From assembly GCA_937927675.1 (NCBI GenBank), contig CALBSG010000148.1:1-34853 (forward strand): DNA of 34,853 nt. Direction: 5' to 3'. Made by a program: the position numbers and the translations under genes. This stretch comes from an uncultured Paracoccaceae bacterium. Its GTDB lineage: Bacteria; Pseudomonadota; Alphaproteobacteria; Rhodobacterales; Rhodobacteraceae. Below the pieces are notes generated by a model. That model had not been told where the DNA came from, did not search any database, and worked only from the letters and a program-made list of their open reading frames with translations. Each line of letters starts with the position of its first letter. The first letter of the stretch is position 1. Shown piece after piece: positions 15,538 through 25,720 of this stretch.

Positions 15538-16491
15538 ATGCCGGATACGACGCAGATGGCCTTTGGAGGCTCGGGCCTGAACCGCGCTGCAGAGTTGCGC
15601 AGTGACCCGCAGGCGTTGGCTCAGCTGTGGCCACTGGCGCGGGTGCTGCCGGTCTGGCGCGGCAAACCATTGCTGCAGGCCGAGGGCGGTCTGGTGCGGG
15701 TGCCTTCGGATCATCTGCTGCTGAACGATGGGCCGCCGGTCGTATTCTTGGGGCTTGGCGAGGATGGGGTTGCCGAATTCGCGGCCGATCTTTCGGCTTG
15801 GGAGCCGGAGTCTGGCCCAGCGGCGGAGCAGGCGCTGTTCGATCAAAGCCGTCAACCACACCCCGCCTTGGGTGATGGCCCAGCGTTTGAAGACCTGCGC
15901 AATGCCATGTCCCGGCTTTCCCCACGCGAGGCCGAGTTGGCGGCAACCGCGCGGGCGGTTCTGCATTGGCATCGGTCGCACGCCTTTTGTGCCGCCTGCG
16001 GGGGGCGGTCAGACATGGTACACGCGGGCTGGCAGCGCCATTGCCCAGCCTGCGGCACGCAGCATTTCCCGCGCACCGATCCGGTGGTCATCATGCTGGT
16101 GACGCGCGGCAACAGTCTGCTTTTGGGGCGCAATGCCGTCTGGCCTGAAGGCATGTATTCGCTGCTGGCTGGCTTCGTGGAGCCGGGCGAGACGCTGGAG
16201 GCTGCGGTGCGCCGCGAGGTGGCCGAGGAAACCGGTGTTGTCGTTGGCCCGGTGCATTTTCTGGCCAGCCAGCCTTGGCCTTTTCCGGCCAATCTGATGC
16301 TGGGCGCGCATGGCGCGGCGTTGACCGAGGCGATTACTTTGGATCCTGCCGAATTGCAGGATGCGCTTTGGATCAGCCGCGAGGAGTTGTTGCAGGTGTT
16401 TTCCGGTCGGCACGCCCGCATCAAACCGCCAAGAAAAGGTGCGATTGCTGAACTGCTGATGCGCAATTGGCTTGCGGATCGGCCCACTTAA
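15538..16491 (+). CDS. nudC: NAD(+) diphosphatase, NudC family Nudix hydrolase
   Basis: A 317-residue Nudix enzyme that splits NAD(H) into NMN and AMP and can remove NAD caps from RNA. An N-terminal domain (about 1-145) precedes a zinc ribbon (Cys151, Cys154, Cys169, Cys172), then the Nudix box GFVEPGETLEAAVRREVAEE and following (212-234) and the NudC-specific SQPWPFP motif (244-250). All catalytic Glu residues of the box are present. It is divergent from cpdB, so two nucleotide-degrading enzymes share one control region. A gene for an SRPBCC protein follows after 52 bases. Confidence 0.95.
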   Translation: MPDTTQMAFGGSGLNRAAELRSDPQALAQLWPLARVLPVWRGKPLLQAEGGLVRVPSDHLLLNDGPPVVFLGLGEDGVAEFAADLSAWEPESGPAAEQALFDQSRQPHPALGDGPAFEDLRNAMSRLSPREAELAATARAVLHWHRSHAFCAACGGRSDMVHAGWQRHCPACGTQHFPRTDPVVIMLVTRGNSLLLGRNAVWPEGMYSLLAGFVEPGETLEAAVRREVAEETGVVVGPVHFLASQPWPFPANLMLGAHGAALTEAITLDPAELQDALWISREELLQVFSGRHARIKPPRKGAIAELLMRNWLADRPT

Positions 16492-16543
16492 CTTCAGATT
16501 CCCGACATTTGGCGGCACAGCCGCAAGCGCATATGGAACATAG

Positions 16544-17011
16544 ATGAAACTGGCCACCAAGAAAGACATCGAAGCCCCGATCGCCAAGGTTTGGGCGGCC
16601 CTGTCAGATTATGAGGCGTGGGAACGCTCTGCGATGCGGCGCGGGGTGGATGTGGAACGGACGGACAAGTTGACCAAGCCGGGGCCGGGCATGTCTTGGA
16701 CGTCGCGTTTTGCTTACCGGGCGCGCACCCGCAAGGCCGATATGAAGCTGACCGAGATGACGGGGCCGGGGCTTTTGGCCTTTACGCTGGCCTCGGATGC
16801 GGTGGATGTCGCGACAAAGGTTGAACTGATCGAGATGAGCGCGCGGCGCACCCGGATGCATCTGACCGCCGAGGTGAAGCCGCGCTCGTTGGGGGCGCGG
16901 TTGTTCCTGCAATCGCTGCGGCTGGCGCGTGCAAAAGTGGACCGCAAGTTCGATGCCAAGGTTGGCCAGTTGGCGCTGGAGTTGGAAACCCGCGCCAAGG
17001 TCGCCAAGTAA
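16544..17011 (+). CDS. SRPBCC-family (START-like) protein
   Basis: A 155-residue protein with the outline of the SRPBCC/polyketide-cyclase fold: an opening strand ending in IEAPIAKVWAALSDYEAWERSA, a middle of beta strands (GMSWTSRFAYRARTRKADMKL, TRMHLTAEVKP) and a long C-terminal helix. Such proteins bind hydrophobic ligands in a deep cavity, but the ligand cannot be predicted. The Lys/Arg-rich C-terminus (LARAKVDRKFDAK) is notable. It follows nudC on the same strand and its stop abuts the end of pheA on the other strand, with no terminator visible between. Confidence 0.75.
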   Translation: MKLATKKDIEAPIAKVWAALSDYEAWERSAMRRGVDVERTDKLTKPGPGMSWTSRFAYRARTRKADMKLTEMTGPGLLAFTLASDAVDVATKVELIEMSARRTRMHLTAEVKPRSLGARLFLQSLRLARAKVDRKFDAKVGQLALELETRAKVAK

Positions 17012-17842
17012 TTACCCGCGCTGGCGGTCTGACGGGTAGACCCCCAGAATTTTCATCTCTGTGGTGAAGTAGTCCAGTTCTTCCAGCGCGCGTTTCACGT
17101 TGGTGTCTTCCGGGTGACCTTCGATATCGGCGTAGAACTCGGTCGCCATGAAACTGCCGCCAACCATGTAGCTTTCCAGTTTGGTCATGTTCACACCGTT
17201 GGTGGCAAAGCCCCCCATCGCCTTGTAAAGCGCCGCCGGAATGTTGCGAACGCGGAAGGTAAAGGTGGTGATCATCTGGTCCGCCCGGCGGGAATGATCG
17301 GCCTGCCGCGACATTACCAGAAAGCGGGTGGTGTTGTTCTTGTGGTCTTCGATATGGCGGGCCAGCACATCCAGCCCATAGATTTCTGCCGCAAGTTCGC
17401 TGGCCAGTGCCGCCCGGGTCTTGTTGCCAGCCTCGGCCACTTCGCGCGCGGCGCGGGCGTTGTCAGAACTGACCATGCCCTTGATGTTGTGATCTTTCAG
17501 GAAGCCAGCGCATTGCGGCAGGATCACCACATGGCCATGCGCCTCGGTCACATCCGAAAGCGTTGCTCCCTTTACCCCCAGCAAATTGACATGCACGCGA
17601 ACAAAGGCCTCGTCCACGATATGCAGGCCCGCCCGTGGCAGGAGCGAATGTACATCCGCCACCCGCCCGTAGGTCGAGTTTTCCACCGCCAGCATGCCCA
17701 GATCGACCGTGCCTGCGCGGGTCATCTCGACCACATCTTCAAAGGTCTGGCACGGAACCGGGGTGAAATCGGGCCGGGCTTGCGCGCAGGCTTGATGCGA
17801 ATAGGCTCCAAGCTCTCCTTGAAAGGCGATACGACCTGACAT
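17012..17842 (-). CDS. pheA: Prephenate dehydratase
   Basis: A 276-residue monofunctional prephenate dehydratase, converting prephenate to phenylpyruvate for phenylalanine synthesis. The catalytic domain (1-180) contains VENSTYGRV (around 54) and the TTRF motif (171-174), whose Thr is catalytic in the family. A C-terminal ACT domain (about 193-270) would bind phenylalanine; its regulatory ESRP motif appears here as KLESYM (221-226), so feedback binding may differ. There is no chorismate mutase domain. I chose ATG 17842, where family similarity begins (MSGRIAFQGELGAYSHQA); a longer in-frame extension over the cytochrome gene is rejected. Confidence 0.95.
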   Translation of the reverse strand: MSGRIAFQGELGAYSHQACAQARPDFTPVPCQTFEDVVEMTRAGTVDLGMLAVENSTYGRVADVHSLLPRAGLHIVDEAFVRVHVNLLGVKGATLSDVTEAHGHVVILPQCAGFLKDHNIKGMVSSDNARAAREVAEAGNKTRAALASELAAEIYGLDVLARHIEDHKNNTTRFLVMSRQADHSRRADQMITTFTFRVRNIPAALYKAMGGFATNGVNMTKLESYMVGGSFMATEFYADIEGHPEDTNVKRALEELDYFTTEMKILGVYPSDRQRG

Positions 17843-17974
17843 TTTGGCGGGCCTCCGTGACAAAATGGCCCGAAATGGGCGTTTGAAGGCGCTACTACAC
17901 CTTGAAACCGATAGGGGGAAGCGGGTAGATAGCCGGCAATCCAGCCGCGTGGCCAGCCAGAGGGAAGGCGAGAC

Positions 17975-18499
17975 ATGTTCGATACGATGACCGTGACCAA
18001 AGTGACCGGGGCCATTTGTGGCTCGCTTTTGGTTTATCTGTTCGCCTCTTGGGCTTCGGACGCGCTTTATGCCACCGCCCCGGCTTCGCATGGCGGCGAA
18101 GAGGTTGCTCAGGCCTATACCATCGACACCGGCGCAGCCGAGGCTTCGACCGAAGCTGCCGCTGAAGGCCCGGCTTTCGCCGACCTGTTTGCCGCTGCCG
18201 ATCCGGCCGCCGGTGAGAAAGTGTTCGGCAAGTGCAAGGCCTGCCACAAGATCGACGGCAGCAACGGCACCGGCCCGCACCTGAACGGTGTTGTGAACCG
18301 CGCCAAGGGCTCGGTTGAGGGCTTTGGCTACTCCGAAGGCTTGCTCGCGATGGCGGGTGACACCTGGACCCCGGAAAACCTTGATGCCTTCCTGACCAAC
18401 CCGAAGGGTTATGTTGCAGGCACCAAGATGTCGTTCGCCGGCCTGCCCAAGGCAGAAGATCGCGCCAACATCATCAAGTTCCTCGAAGCGAACCCTTGA
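17975..18499 (+). CDS. cycY: Membrane-anchored cytochrome c (cytochrome cy type)
   Basis: A 174-residue class I c-type cytochrome with an uncleaved N-terminal anchor (about residues 8-26), an Ala/Glu-rich flexible linker (about 40-70), and a heme domain with CKACH (87-91) and axial Met152 in KMSF. This is the architecture of cytochrome cy of Rhodobacter capsulatus and c552 of Paracoccus, which carry electrons from the bc1 complex to the cbb3/aa3 oxidases or the photosynthetic reaction centre while held on the periplasmic face of the membrane. It is divergent from pheA, alone in its transcript, and ends at a strong terminator. Confidence 0.92.
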   Translation: MFDTMTVTKVTGAICGSLLVYLFASWASDALYATAPASHGGEEVAQAYTIDTGAAEASTEAAAEGPAFADLFAAADPAAGEKVFGKCKACHKIDGSNGTGPHLNGVVNRAKGSVEGFGYSEGLLAMAGDTWTPENLDAFLTNPKGYVAGTKMSFAGLPKAEDRANIIKFLEANP

Positions 18500-18523
18500 T
18501 CTCGAGGAACGTTCGTTGGATCG

Positions 18524-18546
18524 GGCCGCCTTTGGGCGGCCTTTTC
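18524..18546 (+). terminator. Intrinsic terminator after the cytochrome gene
   Basis: GGCCGCC (18524-18530), loop TTTG, GGCGGCC (18535-18541), then TTTTCT. This is a textbook rho-independent terminator 25 bases after the stop codon. Confidence 0.9.
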
Positions 18547-18612
18547 TATTCTTGGTCCGGCGCTTCACGCAATCGCGGCTTGTGACGGCCGGGGGGGCAG
18601 ACTAGATTCGGT

Positions 18613-18638
18613 CCCAACGCGTCGGCACCGACGCTGGG
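18613..18638 (+). promoter_or_regulatory. Hairpin in the yejA leader
   Basis: CCCA (18613-18616), two unpaired bases, GCGTCG (18619-18624), loop GCAC, CGACGC (18629-18634), TGGG (18635-18638). The stem ends 20 bases before the yejA start codon and about eight before its GGAG ribosome site, so it could influence translation of the operon. No T tract follows. Function is inferred only from position. Confidence 0.4.
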
Positions 18639-18658
18639 GTGGACATGGAGTATGTGAT

Positions 18659-20566
18659 ATGCGGGCGCGCGTGACGGTGGCGGCGAGGCGCGACATGCGC
18701 GGCCTGATGACAGCAGGCTTCATCGGTATTCTGGCGGTTCTGACGGTTGCTCAGGCGCGGGCCGAGGATGCCAAGATCACCGTCGCCCATGGCATTTCGA
18801 CCTTTGGTGCGCTGAAATTTCCCGCCGATTTCAAGCATCTGCCCTACGTCAACCCCGAGGCCCCGAAGGGTGGCGAGATCAGCCAATGGGCGCCCGGCAC
18901 CTTTGATTCGGTGAACCCCTATACCATCAAGGGCGCTCCGGTTTCGCTTGCATCGATCTTTTACGAAAGCATCCTGAGCGGCACCGCCGATGAAATCGGG
19001 GCGTCTTACTGCAAGCTGTGCGAGACGATGGAATATCCCGAAGACCGCTCTTGGGTGATCTTCAACCTGCGCCACGATGTGACATTCTCTGACGGCACGC
19101 CGATGACCGCCGACGATGTCGTGTTCAGCTATGAGCTGTTCCGCGACAAGGGGATTGCCGAGTTCCGCTCGGTATTCAATCAAAAGTTCCAGTCGGTTGA
19201 GGCGCTTGACCCCTACCGCGTCAAATTCACCTTTACCCCCGGCACGCCCTTTCGCGACATGCCTGCCACCGCAGGAAGCCTGACGATCATCTCTAAGGCG
19301 GATTATACCGCCAATAAACGCGACCTTGAGGAAAGCACGCTTGTGCCGTTCCTTGGCACCGGCCCCTATGTGCTGGACAGCATCCGTCCCGGCCAGCAGG
19401 TGGTGTACAAGCGTGATGAAGATTATTGGGGCGTCGCGCATCCGCTTTCGATCGGGACCAACAACTTCGATCGCATCCGGGTTGAGTATTTTGGCGATGA
19501 CGCGGCGGCGCTCGAAGGGTTCAAGTCGGGCGACTATACCTTCCGCAATGAGAATTCCTCGAAAAACTGGGCCACGGCCTATGACTTTCCCGGCGTGACC
19601 TCGGGCCAGATTGTCAAGGCGACGCTGCCTTCGGGCGTGATTGCCAGCGGGCAGGCGTTCTTGTTCAACCTGCGGCGCGAGAAGTTTCAAGATCCCAAGG
19701 TGCGGCAGGCGATTGGGTTGATGTTCAACTTCGAATGGTCAAACCAGACGCTGTTCTATGGGCTTTACAGCCGCATCAACTCCATTTGGGAAAACACCGA
19801 TATGGCGGCCAAAGGGCCGGCCAGCGCTGCAGAAGCGGCGGTCCTGCAACCGCTGATCGACCAAGGGCTGTTGCCCGCCAGCATCCTGACGGATGAGGCG
19901 GTGATGGCGCCCGTGTCGACGCCGGAAAAGGCGATGGATCGCAAAAACCTGCGGGCGGCCTCGGCGCTTTTGGACGCGGCGGGTTGGGCGGTGGGCGAAG
20001 GCGGTCTGCGCCGTAACGCCAAGGGCGAGACGCTGAAGGTGGAATTCCTTGAGGACAGCCCCGCCTTTGAGCGTGTCATCAGCCCTTATGTTGAAAACCT
20101 GCGGGCTTTGGGGGTGGATGCGCAGCTGGTGATGGTGGATAGCGCTCAGATGGTGCAGCGCGTTGACCCGCCCGCTTTCGACTTTGATGTGATTGTCGGA
20201 AATGCGGTGAACTCGGGCTATGAGCCGGGGGCTGAATTGAAGCAGGCTTGGGCCACAGTCACCAAAGACAACTCCAGCCGCAACCGTATGGGCTATGCCA
20301 GCCCGGCCGTGGATCGGCTTTTGGAACTGGTGGAGGCCGCGAAGACCCGCGAGGAGTTGGATGTGGTGGTGCAGGCCTTGGACCGGGTGCTGCGCGCCGA
20401 ACGCATCTGGGTGCCGCAGTGGTATAAACCGGCCCACACGGTTGCCTATTATGACATGTACGAACACCCCGAAGCCTTGCCGCCCTATGCCTTGGGAGAG
20501 TTGGAATTCTGGTGGGCTAACCCTGAAAAAGAGGCCGCCCTGCGCGCGGCCGGGGCGCTGAAATAA
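18659..20566 (+). CDS. yejA: Peptide ABC transporter substrate-binding protein, YejA type
   Basis: A 635-residue periplasmic binding protein of solute-binding family 5. A signal peptide covers about residues 1-35 (basic start, hydrophobic FIGILAVLTV, cleavage likely after AQARA). The mature start, with HGISTFGALKFPADFKHLPYVNPEAPKGG, is characteristic of YejA, which captures peptides such as microcin C in enterobacteria and contributes to peptide-antibiotic sensitivity or resistance in relatives. It heads a four-gene yejABEF operon, with yejB starting three bases after the stop. GGAG lies eight or so bases before the ATG. Confidence 0.94.
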   Translation: MRARVTVAARRDMRGLMTAGFIGILAVLTVAQARAEDAKITVAHGISTFGALKFPADFKHLPYVNPEAPKGGEISQWAPGTFDSVNPYTIKGAPVSLASIFYESILSGTADEIGASYCKLCETMEYPEDRSWVIFNLRHDVTFSDGTPMTADDVVFSYELFRDKGIAEFRSVFNQKFQSVEALDPYRVKFTFTPGTPFRDMPATAGSLTIISKADYTANKRDLEESTLVPFLGTGPYVLDSIRPGQQVVYKRDEDYWGVAHPLSIGTNNFDRIRVEYFGDDAAALEGFKSGDYTFRNENSSKNWATAYDFPGVTSGQIVKATLPSGVIASGQAFLFNLRREKFQDPKVRQAIGLMFNFEWSNQTLFYGLYSRINSIWENTDMAAKGPASAAEAAVLQPLIDQGLLPASILTDEAVMAPVSTPEKAMDRKNLRAASALLDAAGWAVGEGGLRRNAKGETLKVEFLEDSPAFERVISPYVENLRALGVDAQLVMVDSAQMVQRVDPPAFDFDVIVGNAVNSGYEPGAELKQAWATVTKDNSSRNRMGYASPAVDRLLELVEAAKTREELDVVVQALDRVLRAERIWVPQWYKPAHTVAYYDMYEHPEALPPYALGELEFWWANPEKEAALRAAGALK

Positions 20567-20569
20567 CCG

Positions 20570-21709
20570 ATGGGCGGCTATATCCTGCGACGTATTCTGC
20601 TGGTGATCCCGACCTTGTTCGGGATCATGCTGATCAATTTTGCCCTGACGCAACTTGTTCCGGGGGGGCCGTTTGACCAGATCGAGGCCAAACTGGAAGG
20701 TGGCGGCGATGCCATCGAGGCGGTGACAGGGGGCACCGGCGAAGATCCCGGCGCGGACAACGGCTATGTCGGCTCCCGCGGGCTGCCGCCCGAGTTTCGT
20801 GCCAAGCTCGAGGTCGAGTTCGGTTTTGCGCGCTTTCATTGCCCAGAAGGCTATGAAGGCAACCTTCTGGCGCAAGCCAAAGATTGCGAAAAGGAAATGA
20901 TTCCGGCTTGGGAACGCTTCACCATCATGATGGGCAAGTTCCTGCGCTTTGACTTTGGCACCAGCTATTTCCGCTCGGCCTCTGTCACCGATCTGATCGT
21001 GGAAAAAATGCCGGTTTCGATCACCCTTGGCCTGTGGTCCACGCTGATTGCGTATCTGATCTCGATCCCCTTGGGCATTCGCAAGGCGGTGCGTGACGGC
21101 TCGGCCTTTGACAGTTGGACCTCTGGCATCATCATCGCGGCCTATGCCATTCCGGGGCTTTTGTTTGCGATCATGCTTTTGGTGCTGTTCGCGGGCGGAT
21201 CCTATTGGAAGATCTTCCCCCTGCGCGGGCTGACCAGCCCCGGATGGGAGCAAATGAGCTTGGTCGGCAAGGCGTTGGATTATCTGTGGCACATCACCTT
21301 GCCGGTGGTGGCCAGCACGATTTCGTCTTTCGCCACGCTGACGCTTTTGACCAAGAACAGCTTTCTGGACGAGGTGAAAAAGCACTACGTCATGACCGCC
21401 CGCGCCAAGGGGTTGTCGGAATCTCGCGTGCTGTATGGCCATGTGTTCCGCAACGCCATGTTGATTGTCATCGCGGGCTTTCCTGCGCTGTTTGTCTCGG
21501 TGTTCTTTGGTGGCTCTATCATCATCGAAACCATCTTTTCGCTGGATGGCTTGGGTCAGCTTGGCTTCAAATCGGCTGTCGAGCGCGATTATCCGGTGAT
21601 CTTCGGCACGCTGTTTGCCTTTGGCCTGATCGGCCTTGTGGTCGGGATCCTGTCGGATTTGATGTATGTTTGGGTTGACCCCCGCATTGATTTCGAGCGG
21701 AGGCAGTAG
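20570..21709 (+). CDS. yejB: Peptide ABC transporter permease YejB
   Basis: A 379-residue permease with the standard DppB plan: first helix RRILLVIPTLFGIMLINFALTQLVPGG, then a long periplasmic insertion (about residues 40-135) that distinguishes YejB from shorter DppB proteins, then five helices. The cytoplasmic coupling loop reads YVMTARAKGLSESRV, and the C-terminus ends DPRIDFERRQ. It is the third-base neighbour of yejA upstream and yejE downstream (one-base gap), so it is expressed with them. It forms the channel with YejE. Confidence 0.95.
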   Translation: MGGYILRRILLVIPTLFGIMLINFALTQLVPGGPFDQIEAKLEGGGDAIEAVTGGTGEDPGADNGYVGSRGLPPEFRAKLEVEFGFARFHCPEGYEGNLLAQAKDCEKEMIPAWERFTIMMGKFLRFDFGTSYFRSASVTDLIVEKMPVSITLGLWSTLIAYLISIPLGIRKAVRDGSAFDSWTSGIIIAAYAIPGLLFAIMLLVLFAGGSYWKIFPLRGLTSPGWEQMSLVGKALDYLWHITLPVVASTISSFATLTLLTKNSFLDEVKKHYVMTARAKGLSESRVLYGHVFRNAMLIVIAGFPALFVSVFFGGSIIIETIFSLDGLGQLGFKSAVERDYPVIFGTLFAFGLIGLVVGILSDLMYVWVDPRIDFERRQ

Positions 21710-21710
21710 A

Positions 21711-22822
21711 ATGGCGCTTTCTCCTCTGAACCAACGCCGTTGGCGCAATTTCAAAGCCAACCGGCGGGCGCTGTGGTCTTTGGTCATTTTTGCGGTGCTG
21801 TTTGGCTTGACGCTGTTTGCCGAGCTTTTGGCCAACGACAAGCCCCTGCTGATCAGTTATCGCGGGGATCTGCATGCCCCCTTCCTGCGGTTTTATACCG
21901 AGAAGGACTTTGGCGGCGACTTCCTGACCGAGGCGAACTACCGCTCCAGCGAGGTGCAATGCCTGATCGTGACGGGCGGTTTGGTGGACTGTTTCGACGA
22001 CCCCGAGGGGATCACGCAGGCCGTCGCCGACGGTAGCTTTGACGTCACGACGACGGGTTTCCAACAGGGTTGGATGATCTGGGCGCCGATCCCCTATTCC
22101 TATAACACGATCAATGATCTGGGCGGTAAGGCCGCCCCTTCGGCGCCCGATGCGCAGCATTGGTTGGGCACCGATGACGCCAGCCGTGATGTGTTGGCGC
22201 GGGTGATCTATGGTTTCCGTCTTTCGGTTGCTTTTGCGTTGATGGTTTCGGCGCTGACCTCTGTCATCGGGATCGCGGCGGGGGCGGTGCAGGGCTATTT
22301 CGGCGGCCGGGTCGATCTGGTTTTCCAGCGCTTTCTGGAAATCTGGAGCGGAATTCCAACGCTTTACGTCATCATCATCTTCTTTGCCGCCTTTGACCGC
22401 AGCTTTTGGCTTTTGGTTGCCATCATGGTGGCCTTTGGCTGGACCAGCCTGATCGGCGTCGTGCGCGCCGAATTCCTGCGGGCGCGGAATTTCGAATATG
22501 TCCGGGCGGCCCGCGCCTTGGGCGTGCCGGACCGCACCATCATGTTCCGCCATGTGCTGCCCAATGCCATGGTGGCCACGCTGACCATGATGCCGTTCAT
22601 CGTGACCGGCACCATCGGCTCGCTTGCCGCGTTGGATTATCTTGGCTTTGGCCTGCCGCCAGAACTGCCGTCGCTTGGGCAGCTGTCGCGGCAAGCGCAG
22701 CAGAACCTGCAAATGCCGTCTTTGGCCTTTGTCACCTTCTTTACCTTTGCCACCATGCTTTCGCTTTTGGTCTTCATCTTTGAAGGCGTGCGCGATGCCT
22801 TCGACCCAAGGAAAACCTTCCA

Positions 22823-22826
<4 letters not shown>
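21711..22826 (+). CDS. yejE: Peptide ABC transporter permease YejE
   Basis: A 371-residue permease of the DppC type with the large N-terminal periplasmic loop typical of YejE: after the first helix (about residues 20-45) comes LLANDKPLLISYRGDLHAPF and then HWLGTDDASRDVLARVIYGFRLS, the family block. The coupling loop reads YVRAARALGVPDRTI. I chose ATG 21711 because GGAGG lies within the usual distance and the protein then begins MALSPLNQRRW; a longer frame from 21666 lies inside yejB. The stop overlaps the yejF start (ATGA). Confidence 0.95.
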
Positions 22827-24406
<1,580 letters not shown>

Positions 24407-24411
24407 AACCT

Positions 24412-25641
24412 ATGAAGATCCTTTTTGTTCATCAGAATTTTCCCGGTCAATTTTTGCATCTCGCCCCCGAACTGGAACGCCGCGGCCATGAGGTGCGGGC
24501 GCTGACGGATGCGGTGAATAACCGCCAGTTCAAGACCCAAGCCTTCCGCTATAAATTCGAACCCGCCCCGGTGGACCCCGGCGCAACCCGCTTGGGCCGC
24601 AATTACACCACGATGAGCGACCGCGGCGTTGTGGTCGCCCGCGCTTGCCAGCAATTGCGCGAAAAGGGCTATATGCCCGATGTGGTTTTTGGCCATTCTG
24701 GCTGGGGCGAGACGCTGTTTTTGAAAGAGGTTTGGCCCGAGGCCAAGCTGATCGTTTATGCCGAATTCTACTATCGCGGGCGCGGTGCGGATGTGGGGTT
24801 CGATCCGGAATTCAGTCCGCCGACCTTTGATCAGGTGATGATTGCCCAAGGGCGCACCACGCATCTGGGCCAAGCGCTGTTGCACGCGGATGCCGGGTTG
24901 TCGCCGACCGCATGGCAGGCCTCGACCTATCCGCAGGTGCTGCGCGACCGCATCAAGGTGATCTTTGATGGTGTGGACACGGCCGTGATGCGGCCTGATG
25001 ACGCTGCACAGGTCACCTTGCCGGGGGGCACCGTTTTGCGGGCAGGGGAGGAGGTTCTGACCTTCGTCAACCGCAATCTGGAGCCGTACCGCGGCTATCA
25101 CACCTTCATGCGCGCCCTGCCGCAAGTGATGAAGCAGCGCCCCGCGGCCCAGGTGGTGATCGTCGGCGGGGATGAGGTCAGCTATGGCGCGGCGCCGAAG
25201 GGGGCAAAGGGCTGGAAGGATGTTTTCCTGAACGAGGTGAAGGATCAGCTTGATCTCAGCCGCGTGCATTTTCTGGGAAAAGTGCCTTACCCGATGTTTG
25301 TAAACCTGATGCAGGTTTCCCGCGCGCATGCCTATCTGACCTATCCGTTCGTGCTGTCCTGGTCGATGTTGGAGGCGATGTCGGCGGGCGCGCATGTGGT
25401 GGGATCGGATACCGCCCCGGTGCGCGAATTGATCCGCGACGGCGAAAACGGCACGCTGGTGGATTTCTTCGATGTGAAGGCGTGGTCCAAGGCGCTGATC
25501 AAGGCGCTGGCCCGGCCTGAGAAGTTCGAAGATATCCGCCGTGCCGCACGCCAGACCATTTTGGAAGGCTATGATCTGAAGTCGATCTGCCTGCCCGCGA
25601 TGGTGGACTATGTGGAAGGGTTTGCGCCGAACGGTGGGTGA
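24412..25641 (+). CDS. Glycosyltransferase, GT4 family
   Basis: A 409-residue retaining glycosyltransferase with two Rossmann-like domains (GT-B). The N-terminus MKILFVHQNFPGQFLHLAPEL is typical of a GT4 N-terminal domain. The C-terminal sugar-nucleotide domain begins about residue 215 and includes SWSMLEAMSAGAHVVGSDTAPVRELI, the EX7E-type donor-binding region. It has no membrane segment. It begins five bases after the yejF stop, so it is almost certainly read through from the yej operon, although no functional link between peptide import and glycosylation is established. It may build capsule or lipopolysaccharide. A hairpin lies after its stop. Confidence 0.88.
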   Translation: MKILFVHQNFPGQFLHLAPELERRGHEVRALTDAVNNRQFKTQAFRYKFEPAPVDPGATRLGRNYTTMSDRGVVVARACQQLREKGYMPDVVFGHSGWGETLFLKEVWPEAKLIVYAEFYYRGRGADVGFDPEFSPPTFDQVMIAQGRTTHLGQALLHADAGLSPTAWQASTYPQVLRDRIKVIFDGVDTAVMRPDDAAQVTLPGGTVLRAGEEVLTFVNRNLEPYRGYHTFMRALPQVMKQRPAAQVVIVGGDEVSYGAAPKGAKGWKDVFLNEVKDQLDLSRVHFLGKVPYPMFVNLMQVSRAHAYLTYPFVLSWSMLEAMSAGAHVVGSDTAPVRELIRDGENGTLVDFFDVKAWSKALIKALARPEKFEDIRRAARQTILEGYDLKSICLPAMVDYVEGFAPNGG

Positions 25642-25683
25642 AACACGCATCCTGTCCGGGCTTGCGGTTGCGCGGTGGGGATA

Positions 25684-25703
25684 GGGCGGGCCGAGGCCCG
25701 CCC
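25684..25703. terminator. Hairpin between convergent glycosyltransferase and hemN genes
   Basis: GGGCGGGC (25684-25691), loop CGAG, GCCCGCCC (25696-25703): eight G-C pairs between the stops at 25641 and 25721. There is no T tract on either side, so it is terminator-like. Confidence 0.6.
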
Positions 25704-25720
25704 CCAGAATACCCCGGCTT

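Noticed and set aside
13460..15946. An 828-residue open frame containing cpdB with a long N-terminal extension
   Set aside because: The extra 208 residues are antisense to nudC, have no domain character and no signal peptide; family similarity starts just after 15322.
17012..18568. A 518-residue open frame containing pheA with an extension over the cytochrome gene
   Set aside because: The extension is antisense to the cytochrome cy gene; prephenate dehydratase similarity starts at 17842.
19739..21841. A 700-residue minus-strand open frame across yejA and yejB
   Set aside because: It mirrors two well-supported genes, is very rich in His, Gln and Arg with no domain, and is the usual antisense shadow of GC-rich codons.
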